Assembly: GCF_000243135.2 (NCBI RefSeq)
Contig: NC_019903.1
Span: forward strand, 1,154,001-1,218,000
DNA: 64,000 bases
Direction of reading: 5' to 3'
From: Desulfitobacterium dichloroeliminans LMG P-21439
GTDB lineage: Bacteria; Bacillota; Desulfitobacteriia; Desulfitobacteriales; Desulfitobacteriaceae
Shown here one piece after another: positions 42,946-51,609 of the stretch; the stretch's first letter is position 1, and each line of letters starts with the position of its first letter. The notes below the pieces were generated by a model, which saw nothing but the letters and a program-made list of their open reading frames with translations, searched no databases and was not told the origin of the DNA. Both the position numbers and the translations under genes were made by a program.

Positions 42946-45405
42946 GTGGCTAGTAAAACATTAAAAATAGAAGGAATGACCTGTGCAGCTTGCGCTAAGA
43001 CGGTAGAAAGGGTCACCAAAAAACTCGGAGGAGTTACGGAGTCCAATGTCAATTTAGCGACGGAAAAGCTCAATATTAGTTTTGACGAGGATAAGCTGAC
43101 CGTTGGAGATATTCAAGCTGCAGTAGAAAAGGCAGGCTATAAGGCACTTACTGATGCACTCAGCAAAACAATGAAAATTGAAGGGATGACCTGTGCGGCT
43201 TGTGCTAAAACGGTAGAAAGAGTTACGCGGAAGCTTGAAGGTGTAAATGAAGCCGATGTGAATTTGGCCACGGAAAAGCTGACCATTAACTATGAACCAT
43301 CACTTGTAAAAGTTTTGGATATAAAGAAGGCCATCGAAAAAGCGGGATATAAGGCTATAGAAGAAGAGACTACAGTTGACACTGATAAAGAGCGGAAAGA
43401 GGAAGAAAGGAAGCAACTCTGGAGGAGATTCCTATTATCGGCCATCTTCACAGTCCCCCTACTCTATATGGCTATGGGGCATATGTTTGGTGAAGTTATA
43501 GGATTAAGGCTGCCACTGTTCATCGATCCCATGATGAATCCGCTTAACTTTGCTCTCACTCAACTGTTATTAACGATTCCTGTAATGATTGCAGGAAGAC
43601 GCTTCTTTACAGTAGGTTTCAAATCCTTATTCCGGGGAAGTCCTAATATGGATTCCCTCATTGCCATGGGGACATCGGCAGCCTTTCTATATGGATTATA
43701 TGCTATCGTGCAGGTTTTTGGCGGAAATGCAGCCTATGTTGATCAGCTCTACTTCGAAGCAGCGGGGACCATTATTACTTTAATTTCTCTGGGTAAATAT
43801 CTAGAGGCTGTTACAAAAGGTAAGACTTCAGAAGCCATCAAGAAACTGATGGGACTTGCACCCAAAACAGCCCTTGTCGTTAGAGATGGAAAAGAAGTTG
43901 TCATCAACATCGATGAGGTTGAAGTCGGAGACGTGATTATCGTCAAACCCGGTGAAAAGATGCCTGTTGATGGTGAAGTGATCGAGGGAAATACGGCCGT
44001 AGACGAATCCATGCTTACTGGGGAAAGCATACCGGTAGAAAAGAATATCGGAGACAATATTATTGGGGCAAGTATTAATAAGAACGGAACCATTAAATAT
44101 CGAGCGACTCGGGTCGGGAAGGATACGGCACTAGCCCAAATCATCAAGCTCGTTGAGGATGCCCAAGGTTCCAAGGCCCCGATAGCTAAACTTGCCGATG
44201 TCATTTCCGGGTACTTTGTTCCCATCGTTATCGGGATTGCCACCTTATCCGCTTTAGCCTGGTACTTCATAGGCGGGCAGTCCACTGTTTTTGCCTTAAC
44301 CATCTTTATCTCGGTCTTGGTCATCGCCTGCCCCTGTGCTTTAGGCTTAGCTACTCCAACTGCAATTATGGTGGGGACAGGCAAGGGAGCTGAACATGGG
44401 GTTTTGATTAAAAGCGGTGTGGCTTTAGAAACGACTCATAAGATAAAGACCATTGTCTTTGATAAAACCGGTACGATCACCGAAGGTAAACCCAAGGTTA
44501 CCGATGTGCTGGTGGCCGATGGGATAACTCAAAGTGATTTGCTTCAACTGGCTGCTTCTGCAGAGAAGGGTTCAGAGCATCCTTTAGGGGAGGCTATCGT
44601 CAAAGATGCAGAAGAAAAAGGCTTGGAATTTAAAAAGCTCGATTCCTTTAAAGCCATTCCAGGGCATGGAATTGAAGTGGATATCGAAGGAAAACACCTT
44701 CTGCTGGGTAACAGAAAACTAATGGTTGAAAGCAAGGTATCTCTAGAGAACATGGAAGAAGCATCAGATCGCTTAGCTGAAGAAGGCAAGACTCCGATGT
44801 ATATCGCCATGGATAATAGACTGGCAGGCATCATTGCTGTAGCGGATACGGTAAAAGAGAATAGTAAAAAAGCCATTGAAAGGCTTCATAACATGGGCAT
44901 TGAAGTCGTCATGATTACCGGTGACAATAAGAGAACTGCTGAAGCTATTGCTAAAAACGTAGGGATAGACAGAGTCTTAGCCGAAGTTTTGCCCCAGGAT
45001 AAAGCCAATGAAGTTAAAAAGCTACAGGCCGAAGGAAAAAAGGTGGCTATGGTAGGGGACGGTATTAATGACGCTCCGGCTCTGGCCCAAGCTGATATCG
45101 GTATAGCCATCGGTTCAGGAACAGATGTGGCCATGGAATCCGCAGATATTGTTCTGATGCGAAGTGATCTAATGGATGTACCCACAGCGATTCATTTGAG
45201 TAAGAGCACAATACGGAACATTAAACAAAACTTATTCTGGGCCTTTGGTTACAATACCCTAGGTATACCCATTGCCATGGGAGTTCTCTACATTTTTGGC
45301 GGACCCTTACTAAATCCCATGTTTGCAGCTGCAGCCATGAGTTTTAGTTCTGTATCTGTATTATTGAATGCATTACGCTTGAAAGGGTTTAAACCCGTTC
45401 GTTAG
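42946..45405 (+). CDS. copA: Copper-exporting P1B-type ATPase CopA
   Basis: An 819-residue Cu(I) pump. Two HMA domains (GMTCAAC at about residues 11-17 and 81-87) are followed by the membrane domain with ACPCALGLATP (CPC near 462-464), TGES, phosphorylation site DKTGTIT (Asp near 506), HP (EHPLG) and GDGINDAPAL. The CPC context is that of the copper class. GTG 46-48 of line 42901 (42946) chosen because GGGAGG lies 7 nt upstream. Downstream copZ completes the set. Confidence 0.95.
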   Translation: MASKTLKIEGMTCAACAKTVERVTKKLGGVTESNVNLATEKLNISFDEDKLTVGDIQAAVEKAGYKALTDALSKTMKIEGMTCAACAKTVERVTRKLEGVNEADVNLATEKLTINYEPSLVKVLDIKKAIEKAGYKAIEEETTVDTDKERKEEERKQLWRRFLLSAIFTVPLLYMAMGHMFGEVIGLRLPLFIDPMMNPLNFALTQLLLTIPVMIAGRRFFTVGFKSLFRGSPNMDSLIAMGTSAAFLYGLYAIVQVFGGNAAYVDQLYFEAAGTIITLISLGKYLEAVTKGKTSEAIKKLMGLAPKTALVVRDGKEVVINIDEVEVGDVIIVKPGEKMPVDGEVIEGNTAVDESMLTGESIPVEKNIGDNIIGASINKNGTIKYRATRVGKDTALAQIIKLVEDAQGSKAPIAKLADVISGYFVPIVIGIATLSALAWYFIGGQSTVFALTIFISVLVIACPCALGLATPTAIMVGTGKGAEHGVLIKSGVALETTHKIKTIVFDKTGTITEGKPKVTDVLVADGITQSDLLQLAASAEKGSEHPLGEAIVKDAEEKGLEFKKLDSFKAIPGHGIEVDIEGKHLLLGNRKLMVESKVSLENMEEASDRLAEEGKTPMYIAMDNRLAGIIAVADTVKENSKKAIERLHNMGIEVVMITGDNKRTAEAIAKNVGIDRVLAEVLPQDKANEVKKLQAEGKKVAMVGDGINDAPALAQADIGIAIGSGTDVAMESADIVLMRSDLMDVPTAIHLSKSTIRNIKQNLFWAFGYNTLGIPIAMGVLYIFGGPLLNPMFAAAAMSFSSVSVLLNALRLKGFKPVR

Positions 45406-45486
45406 TTTTTAAAGGACTTAGTAATAATCTGCCAATACACATGCAGATTAGATATAATTAACGGTATTTGAAAGGAGTCAAATCAA

Positions 45487-45702
45487 ATGAAAAAGAAAGT
45501 ATCGATCGAGGGAATGAGCTGCGGACATTGCGTGAATCATGTTCGGGAGGCTTTAAGTGAACTGAATGGAGTAACTCAGGTTGAAGTAAGTCTTGAAGGC
45601 AAACATGCTATAGTCGAAGCAAACCAAGATGTAAGCGGCGATGCTATCAAAGCAGCCATTGAAGAAGTTGGATACGAAGTTGTAGGTGTCCAAGAAGCAT
45701 AA
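45487..45702 (+). CDS. copZ: Copper chaperone CopZ
   Basis: A 71-residue single HMA domain with GMSCGHC (Cys at about 12 and 15), which delivers Cu(I) to CopA and CsoR. GAAAGGAG precedes the ATG. A TATAAT at 45453 and a hairpin at 45426-45449 in the 80-bp gap after copA suggest it may also have its own promoter. Confidence 0.92.
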   Translation: MKKKVSIEGMSCGHCVNHVREALSELNGVTQVEVSLEGKHAIVEANQDVSGDAIKAAIEEVGYEVVGVQEA

Positions 45703-45728
45703 CTCCAGAGACAATAAATTAAGAAAGA

Positions 45729-45795
45729 GAAGACCCAAGCGTATTGCTATGCTCCCCTAGGAGACGCATATCATTTTTCGCCCTGGGTCTTCTTG
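45729..45795. terminator. Long hairpin terminator after copZ
   Basis: GAAGACCCA (45729) pairs with TGGGTCTTC (45784) around a long, partly structured loop, followed by a T-containing stretch. Confidence 0.72.
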
Positions 45796-45933
45796 CTTTG
45801 GAGTTTATTAATGAATTGTTTACTCTCTATTTACCGAATACTCTTGCTTAGGACTAATCTCAGGTGATAAGCTACTATGAGGATGTATATCCTTGATATG
45901 TAAATAATTACACGATTATAAAGGAGGTCAATA

Positions 45934-46572
45934 ATGATGAATGTGATATTAGTCAATGGTAGCCCACATGCCCATGGTTGTACATATGTTGCCCTAGAAG
46001 AAGTGGCCAATACCCTGAACGCTGAAGGAATTGCTACACAGATTTTCCAACTAGGAACAAAACCTTTAACTGGCTGCACCGCCTGCAAATCCTGCGCAAA
46101 AATAGGACATTGCATCTTCCCTGACTCTGTCAACGAGTTTCTTGATCTGGCTCAAGCAGCTGATGGATTTGTTTTTGGATCTCCTGTGCACTATGCAGCA
46201 GCGGGTGGTGCGATTACTTCTTTTATGGATCGGATTTTTTATGCAGACTCTCATGCTGGTAGAAATACCTTTTACTTAAAACCAGCAGCAGCTATTGTTT
46301 CTGCCAGGAGAGCTGGGACAACAGCCGCTTTTGATCAACTTAACAAATACTTCACCATAGCTCAGATGCCTGTAATATCCTCCCGCTATTGGAATATGGT
46401 CCACGGGGTTACGCCTGAGGATGTCAAAAAGGATTTAGAAGGTCTGCAGATAATGCGTATACTCGCAAGGAATATGGCTTGGTTCTTAAAGTGTAAAGAG
46501 GCAGGAATCAAAGCCGGAGTGCAGTTCCCTGAAAAGGAAGAAGGCATTCACACGAATTTTATCCATGACTAA
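45934..46572 (+). CDS. Flavodoxin-like NAD(P)H-dependent FMN oxidoreductase
   Basis: A 212-residue protein of the flavodoxin-fold iron-sulfur flavoprotein/FMN reductase group. It has an N-terminal VILVNGSPH (FMN phosphate loop), GSPVHYAAAGG (isoalloxazine region) and a Cys-rich loop GCTACKSCAKIGHC that could bind an Fe-S cluster. Substrate unknown. AAAGGAGG is 6 nt from ATG 45934 (or 9 nt from ATG 45937). It converges with tcdA and overlaps its end by 4 bp. Confidence 0.85.
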   Translation: MMNVILVNGSPHAHGCTYVALEEVANTLNAEGIATQIFQLGTKPLTGCTACKSCAKIGHCIFPDSVNEFLDLAQAADGFVFGSPVHYAAAGGAITSFMDRIFYADSHAGRNTFYLKPAAAIVSARRAGTTAAFDQLNKYFTIAQMPVISSRYWNMVHGVTPEDVKKDLEGLQIMRILARNMAWFLKCKEAGIKAGVQFPEKEEGIHTNFIHD

Positions 46573-47339
46573 TCACTAACACGCTCACAATCTGCGATTA
46601 GATCATTAACAACTTGCCCAGCCATAAGAAGTCCAGACACCGGTGGGACGAAGGAAATGCTACCGGGTATTTGCCGTTTGATTGCACAATGGGCATCTCC
46701 ACCTGGGCAAATGCAGTTATTCCGGCAATCGGCTTCCGTAGGCAGCGGCGTAAGGGGGAGATCCGGAGAATAAACGACTTTGATCCCTTTGGTTATCCCT
46801 TCCTTACGCAGTAATTTCCGTACAGCTTTCGCCAGAGGGTCACCACTGGTTTTGGAAATATCCGTTATCCGATAATTCTCAGCGGAGAGACGGTTACCGG
46901 CTCCCATACTGGAGATGAGGGGAATATTTCTTTGGATACATTCTTTGGCCAGAGTAACTTTACCTGAGACAGTATCAATGGCATCCACCACATAGTCAGG
47001 CTTACTGCCTAGGAAGCTTTCTGCATTTTCGGCAGAAAAGAACTCTTTGATGGCTTCCACCTTCGCTTTAGGGTTAATGTCTAGAATTCGTGCTTTCATA
47101 ACCTCAACCTTGGCTTTGCCAATAGTGGAGTAGAGGGCATGAAGCTGACGATTGATATTAGTCAAACAAATCTCGTCGTAGTCCACTAGAATTAAATGGC
47201 CTACCCCAGCCCGTGCCAGTGCTTCAGCTGTATAAGATCCCACCCCTCCAACACCGAAAATGATGACGGTGCTTTCACTAAGTTTATTTAAAGCTGATTT
47301 GCCTATAAGAATTTCCGTTCTCGAAAATTTATGTTGCAT
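46569..47339 (-). CDS. tcdA: tRNA threonylcarbamoyladenosine dehydratase TcdA
   Basis: A 256-residue E1/ThiF-fold protein that cyclises t6A at position 37 of tRNA to ct6A, using ATP. It shows the nucleotide motif GVGGVGSYTAEALARAG (about 31-47), D/N/R residues (LTNINRQLHA) and TcdA-type TDISKTSGDPLAKAVRKLLR. It sits about 8 kb from the tsaE-tsaB-tsaD genes that make t6A. AGGAGGT precedes the ATG. Confidence 0.9.
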   Translation of the reverse strand: MQHKFSRTEILIGKSALNKLSESTVIIFGVGGVGSYTAEALARAGVGHLILVDYDEICLTNINRQLHALYSTIGKAKVEVMKARILDINPKAKVEAIKEFFSAENAESFLGSKPDYVVDAIDTVSGKVTLAKECIQRNIPLISSMGAGNRLSAENYRITDISKTSGDPLAKAVRKLLRKEGITKGIKVVYSPDLPLTPLPTEADCRNNCICPGGDAHCAIKRQIPGSISFVPPVSGLLMAGQVVNDLIADCERVSD

Positions 47340-47513
47340 GAGTAAAACCTCCTAGCTTAATGCGTAAATCAACCGACGTTGTCAATGAATCAGTATATCA
47401 TGACAGACGGCCTAAATAAAATCGTTAGCTTCCCAAGATTAATTTATGGTGACTTGTCTGGGAATTCTAGAGGTAGTCTGTCAAATGACGAATCCTGAAC
47501 AGGAGGAATAGCT

Positions 47514-48173
47514 GTGGCAAGAAAATCTGCACTGTTAATTGGGGCCAGTGGCTTGGTAGGAGCTAAACTGCTTGGCCTATTATTAAATGACTCGGAATAT
47601 GAGAAAGTAATCATCTTTGTCAGAAAATCCCTTGAATTAAAACATCCGAAAGTAGAAGAGGTAGTGCTAGAATTTGATGAGCTAGCTCAGTATAAGGTTT
47701 ATTTCAAAGTCAACGACGTATTCTGCTGTTTAGGAACAACTATTAAGAAAGCCGGAACTCAAGAGGCCTTTAAAAAGGTTGATGTGGAATATCCGCTGGA
47801 AATCGCTGGCATCGCCAAGGAAATGGGGGCTGAAAAGTTCCTCGTGATTAGTTCGATGGGGGCAAATGCCCGATCCAAGGTGTTCTACTCCCGCATGAAA
47901 GGCATCCTCGAGCAGGAACTTGAGAAAATAGGGATGGGTTCTCTACATATCTTTCGGCCCTCTTTGCTATTGGGAGATAGAAAAGAATTTCGGGTGGGTG
48001 AATCAGTGTCGTCATTGATTAGTAAAGGATTGCCCTTCCTCTTTGCAGGCTCCTTGAGGAAGTATAAACCAATTGGTGCAGAAACTGTAGCTAAGGGGAT
48101 GGTTTTGGCAGCCCAAAGTGAGGCAGAAGGTGTCTTCATCCATGAGTCTTATGAAATAGAGAAAATGAACTAA
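47514..48173 (+). CDS. NAD(P)-binding Rossmann-fold oxidoreductase
   Basis: A 219-residue short-chain/atypical SDR-like protein. The dinucleotide-binding motif GASGLVGAKLL (about 9-19) and GTTIKKAGTQEAFKKVD place it with the HTATIP2/YwnB-type NAD(P)H-binding proteins. Substrate unknown. GTG start with CAGGAGGA upstream. The next gene follows after 14 bp. Confidence 0.8.
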   Translation: MARKSALLIGASGLVGAKLLGLLLNDSEYEKVIIFVRKSLELKHPKVEEVVLEFDELAQYKVYFKVNDVFCCLGTTIKKAGTQEAFKKVDVEYPLEIAGIAKEMGAEKFLVISSMGANARSKVFYSRMKGILEQELEKIGMGSLHIFRPSLLLGDRKEFRVGESVSSLISKGLPFLFAGSLRKYKPIGAETVAKGMVLAAQSEAEGVFIHESYEIEKMN

Positions 48174-48187
48174 GTGAGGATAGAACA

Positions 48188-48574
48188 GTGGTTGTCAAAA
48201 GAAATCGATGGACTTACCTTGCCCTAGTAGTGATCACGATGCTGCTAGGCCTAGGGAGTCGGCAATTTTCAGGGTATTTACCTAAGGTTATCAACTTTTA
48301 CTTAGGGGATGCTCTGTGGGCTCTTATGATTTTCTTTTTATTTGCTTGCATCTTTCGAAACAAAGAAACTTTCGGGGTTGCAGCGATAGCCATACTTTTT
48401 GCTTATGGAATTGAAATCAGCCAACTCTATCATGCTCCGTGGATTGACGCCCTAAGGCAAACCACGTTGGGCGGGTTAGTATTGGGATATGGTTTTCTGT
48501 GGAGGGATTTAGCAGCTTACACCATCGGGGTGGGTATAGGAGCATTGGTGGATCAAAAAATAAACTTAAAATAA
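48188..48574 (+). CDS. DUF2809-family membrane protein
   Basis: A 128-residue protein with four membrane segments and the DUF2809 hallmark spacing (GDALWALMIFFLF; GIEISQLYHAPWIDALRQT). Function unknown in the family. GTG start; likely cotranscribed with the preceding oxidoreductase. Confidence 0.82.
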   Translation: MVVKRNRWTYLALVVITMLLGLGSRQFSGYLPKVINFYLGDALWALMIFFLFACIFRNKETFGVAAIAILFAYGIEISQLYHAPWIDALRQTTLGGLVLGYGFLWRDLAAYTIGVGIGALVDQKINLK

Positions 48575-48636
48575 AAAATCAAATTTTGGATAATGGATCA
48601 ACAAAATGCTACACTTACTCATAGGGGTGAATGCAT

Positions 48637-48765
48637 TTGTCAGCAATTAAGCATCAGATTATGGTGACATTCATGCTGCTTTCTACTACTTCTATTTCCT
48701 CGTTCATAGCCTGTTATTTATCTTATCGAGGCTTTTTTAACGAGAGAAAGCAACTCACGATATGA
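48637..48765 (+). CDS. Possible 42-residue membrane peptide
   Basis: A TTG-started frame encodes one hydrophobic stretch (MVTFMLLSTTSISSFIA) and a basic end (RGFFNERKQLTI). AGGGGTGA lies 6 nt upstream. Its last codons overlap the stem of a terminator, which is unusual but occurs. Supported only by ribosome site and hydropathy. Confidence 0.35.
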   Translation: MSAIKHQIMVTFMLLSTTSISSFIACYLSYRGFFNERKQLTI

Positions 48766-48778
48766 TGGAGTTGCTTTC
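48745..48778 (+). terminator. Rho-independent terminator
   Basis: GAAAGCAACTC and GAGTTGCTTTC form a perfect 11-bp stem, 12-nt loop. Confidence 0.75.
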
Positions 48779-48844
48779 ATTACAATGATGGGTACACAGA
48801 TAATAGGCTTGTAAATAATGGGCTAAATGAGGAGAACGATAAAG

Positions 48845-49507
48845 ATGAGTTATATAAAGAGGATTGTGTACTTAGTATTGGGTACATTTATATTATCCGT
48901 GGGAATTGTCATGACGATGCAGGCTAATTTGGGATATGCTCCTTGGGATGTATTCCATCGGGGTATTTCCGATACGATCGGGATGTCTATCGGGAGTGTT
49001 TCTATAGTAGCGAGCCTTGTGATCAGTGCTGTGGTTGTACTGTTAGGTGAGAAGTTAGGCTTTGGGACGATTGTTAATATTTTTGCCATTGGTATTTATA
49101 TGGATATATTATTGGAAATTATCCCTGAGATGCAGAGTTTTGGATCAGGGCTTATTATGTTAATCCTTGGGCTCTTTATTTGCGCCTTTTCTACCTATCT
49201 CTACATTGCTTCGGGTTTCGGGGCGGGGCCGAGGGACAGCTTAATGGTTGCTTTGGAACGTTTAACCAAATTATCGGTCGGAGTGTGTCGTGGAACGATT
49301 GAGGTAGTGGTGTGCATAGTAGGGTGGCTTTTAGGCGGACCCGTCGGGATGGGTACAATTATTTCCGCTTTTGGAATCGGAGTCTGTGTACAGTTAATCT
49401 TTTCTTGGGTGAAATTTGATGCTACAGGTGTGAAGCATGAGACAATTAATGAAACCATAAAGAATCTTAAAGGATTTTTGAAGCGAACCCTTAAGGAAGA
49501 TGCGTAA
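48845..49507 (+). CDS. YczE/YitT-like integral membrane protein
   Basis: A 220-residue protein with five membrane segments (LGTFILSVGIVMTMQANLG; GFGAGPRDSLMVAL), matching the YczE-like membrane family whose function is unknown. Start taken at ATG 48845; GAGGAG lies inside the alternative upstream ATG (48827), which itself has no ribosome site. Confidence 0.8.
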   Translation: MSYIKRIVYLVLGTFILSVGIVMTMQANLGYAPWDVFHRGISDTIGMSIGSVSIVASLVISAVVVLLGEKLGFGTIVNIFAIGIYMDILLEIIPEMQSFGSGLIMLILGLFICAFSTYLYIASGFGAGPRDSLMVALERLTKLSVGVCRGTIEVVVCIVGWLLGGPVGMGTIISAFGIGVCVQLIFSWVKFDATGVKHETINETIKNLKGFLKRTLKEDA

Positions 49508-49564
49508 AAAGAGTTGTTGCTCTAAATGGATGAATGACTTATGGGAAAGCTGCAGGAGGTAATT

Positions 49565-50368
49565 ATGCAAGAAAAGTTGAATCGATTGAAGCAAATAGTA
49601 AAGGAAATGGAATCTGCTGTGGTTGCTTTTTCGGGTGGGGTGGACAGTACCTTTCTTCTAAGAGTAACCCATGAGGTCTTAGGAGATAGCTGTCTTGCCA
49701 TAATTGGTGCTTCGGAGACAATGCCTACTGTGGATTATAATAATGCTTTACAGCAGGTGAAAGAATTTGGGGCCAATTATATAATCATAAAGACCGAGGA
49801 AATGACCAAAGAGGAGTTCGTGAAAAATCCCCAAAATCGCTGTTACCATTGTAAGAACGAGTTGTTTTCAAAGCTTCTGGCCATTGCTCAAGAAAAGAAG
49901 ATCCAGTGGGTTCTAGATGGTAGTAATAAAGATGATTTAAAGGATTACCGCCCTGGGATGCAGGCTGCGAGAGCATTGGGGGTAAGAAGCCCGCTGCAAG
50001 AAGCAGGTTTAACCAAAGAGGAAATCCGTCAACTTTCCAAGGCAATGGGGCTCTCGACTTGGGATAAACCCTCCAGCCCGTGCTTATCCTCACGCTTTCC
50101 CTATGGAGAAGAAATAACCCTTGAGAAGCTTCAGCGAGTCGAGAGAGCAGAATCCTTGCTGAAGGAACTGGGATTTAGGAATTTAAGAGTCCGACATCAT
50201 CAAGATATGGCTCGACTGGAAATCCCCCAAGAAGACTTTCCAAAACTCATGGAGCTGGACCCTGAGGATATCGTCAAACCTTTTAAGGAATTAGGGTTTA
50301 CCTATGTTACCCTAGATCTAGAGGGTTTTCGGAGCGGCAGTTTAAACACCGGACTGCATATTCATTAA
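49565..50368 (+). CDS. larE: ATP-dependent sacrificial sulfur transferase LarE
   Basis: A 267-residue PP-loop protein. SGGVDST (about 23-29) binds ATP, and the conserved Cys of SSPCLSSRFPYG donates sulfur in LarE of the one-Cys type. LarE builds the nickel-pincer cofactor of lactate racemase and relatives. No larB or larC is adjacent. Start at ATG 49565 because CAGGAGGT lies 5-6 nt before it; ATG 49541 lacks one. Clear T-tailed terminator downstream. Confidence 0.9.
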   Translation: MQEKLNRLKQIVKEMESAVVAFSGGVDSTFLLRVTHEVLGDSCLAIIGASETMPTVDYNNALQQVKEFGANYIIIKTEEMTKEEFVKNPQNRCYHCKNELFSKLLAIAQEKKIQWVLDGSNKDDLKDYRPGMQAARALGVRSPLQEAGLTKEEIRQLSKAMGLSTWDKPSSPCLSSRFPYGEEITLEKLQRVERAESLLKELGFRNLRVRHHQDMARLEIPQEDFPKLMELDPEDIVKPFKELGFTYVTLDLEGFRSGSLNTGLHIH

Positions 50369-50456
50369 TGGATTCCTTGTGTCTGTAATATATCACTCTT
50401 ACCTCTATTCATCATAGTTTTACTTGATGACTCACTCATAGTTGTAGTGTTTTTAG

Positions 50457-50484
50457 CGAACTAGTATAGGCTAGTTCGTTTTTT
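50457..50484 (+). terminator. Terminator of larE
   Basis: CGAACTAG pairs with CTAGTTCG and is followed by TTTTTT. Confidence 0.9.
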
Positions 50485-50640
50485 GTTGGTTTGTTTTTAA
50501 TCTACACGATTTATCAGTTGATATGACATATCTTCGTCGAAAGAAGGATAGAGGCATAGAGATAGAGAATTCGTCATAAGATAATGGTAAATAATGGGAT
50601 ATCTAATTTAGGCAGAAGATGAAATTAAGGAGGGAGCCCT

Positions 50641-51501
50641 ATCAGGAAACGATGGATTATTCGCGGTGCCCTATTTTTCCTAGGAATGGCACTATGTGTT
50701 GCGTTCATGAATTTTGGTATCTTTCCTTTAAATGCCTTTAGGGGACCTAGTGCAGAGGAACTGACTTATTCAGAAACCCTAGTCACCAATCCTGACCAAA
50801 CTCCTCAGCAAAGAATGCAAGAACAAAGAGCCAATTATGCTGCATATGTGAAGAAGGTAAAGACCGCTGTAGTAGCGAATCCAAGTGAAACAAATAGCGG
50901 CCTAGTAAAAGGAGAGTCCCTGCGGTCAGAAAGCACTGCGCCAACAAAAGAACTTTTTCGAGTGACTACCAATCCCTATGTTCCTGACTTTATTCTTCAG
51001 GGAAATTATGTGGTTCATGGAAGTTCCCCAGATAAGCGCTACACAGCTTATATCTATCCAGATGAGTGGGAAACCATCGGGGATATTTATATCAAAGATA
51101 GTGCAAACAGTAGTTGGTCGCGACTGCAGCTGGACCAAGAGTATAGAGTAAGGCTGTGGGATTATTACGCTCCTGAAGGTAAATATACTCCGAAGAAGAA
51201 AATTCTCTGGATTAATGACGATGAATTCATTACGATTATTGGTTTTGCTCATGGAACGGTATCTAAGGGAGGAGAATTGGTTAAGATACATCGAGCCGCG
51301 GGCAAGGGAGAAATCCTATATCCAGCCGATCATAAGCTCAATCAAGAGGTCATAGATTTTGAACAAATAGGCGACGATTTAGTTCTGAACATCAATCTTA
51401 TCGATGCTAACGGATTTTGCTTAGAAAAAAGTGAGATGCGCGTTCCTCTGAGCGGTTTAGACTCATTGACTCAAGGCAAGGTGGCTATTAGTAAAGATTG
51501 A
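50641..51501 (+). CDS. Membrane-anchored protein of unknown function, probable non-ATG start
   Basis: The frame open from 50641 encodes RKRWIIRGALFFLGMALCV, a textbook N-terminal membrane anchor, followed by an outside domain of about 250 residues (PDKRYTAYIYPDEW, ILWINDDEFITIIGF) with beta-propeller-like Tyr/Trp/Asp patterns. AGGAGG ends 7 nt before an ATC codon at 50641. The first ATG (50686) lies inside the membrane segment and has no ribosome site. I therefore place the start at the ATC, with the ATG as fallback (271 residues). Function unknown. Confidence 0.7.
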   Translation: MRKRWIIRGALFFLGMALCVAFMNFGIFPLNAFRGPSAEELTYSETLVTNPDQTPQQRMQEQRANYAAYVKKVKTAVVANPSETNSGLVKGESLRSESTAPTKELFRVTTNPYVPDFILQGNYVVHGSSPDKRYTAYIYPDEWETIGDIYIKDSANSSWSRLQLDQEYRVRLWDYYAPEGKYTPKKKILWINDDEFITIIGFAHGTVSKGGELVKIHRAAGKGEILYPADHKLNQEVIDFEQIGDDLVLNINLIDANGFCLEKSEMRVPLSGLDSLTQGKVAISKD

Positions 51502-51531
51502 AAACAGGCTCTCAATAGGGTCTGTTTTTTG
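51501..51531 (+). terminator. Rho-independent terminator
   Basis: AAAACAGGCTC and GGGTCTGTTTT pair directly after the stop, followed by T-rich sequence. Confidence 0.85.
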
Positions 51532-51609
51532 CTTTTCCCATCTTTCTTTAGCTTTTTGGAGAAAGAATGATATAATAGAAAATTGAGAACGATCAGGAGG
51601 GATTATCCT

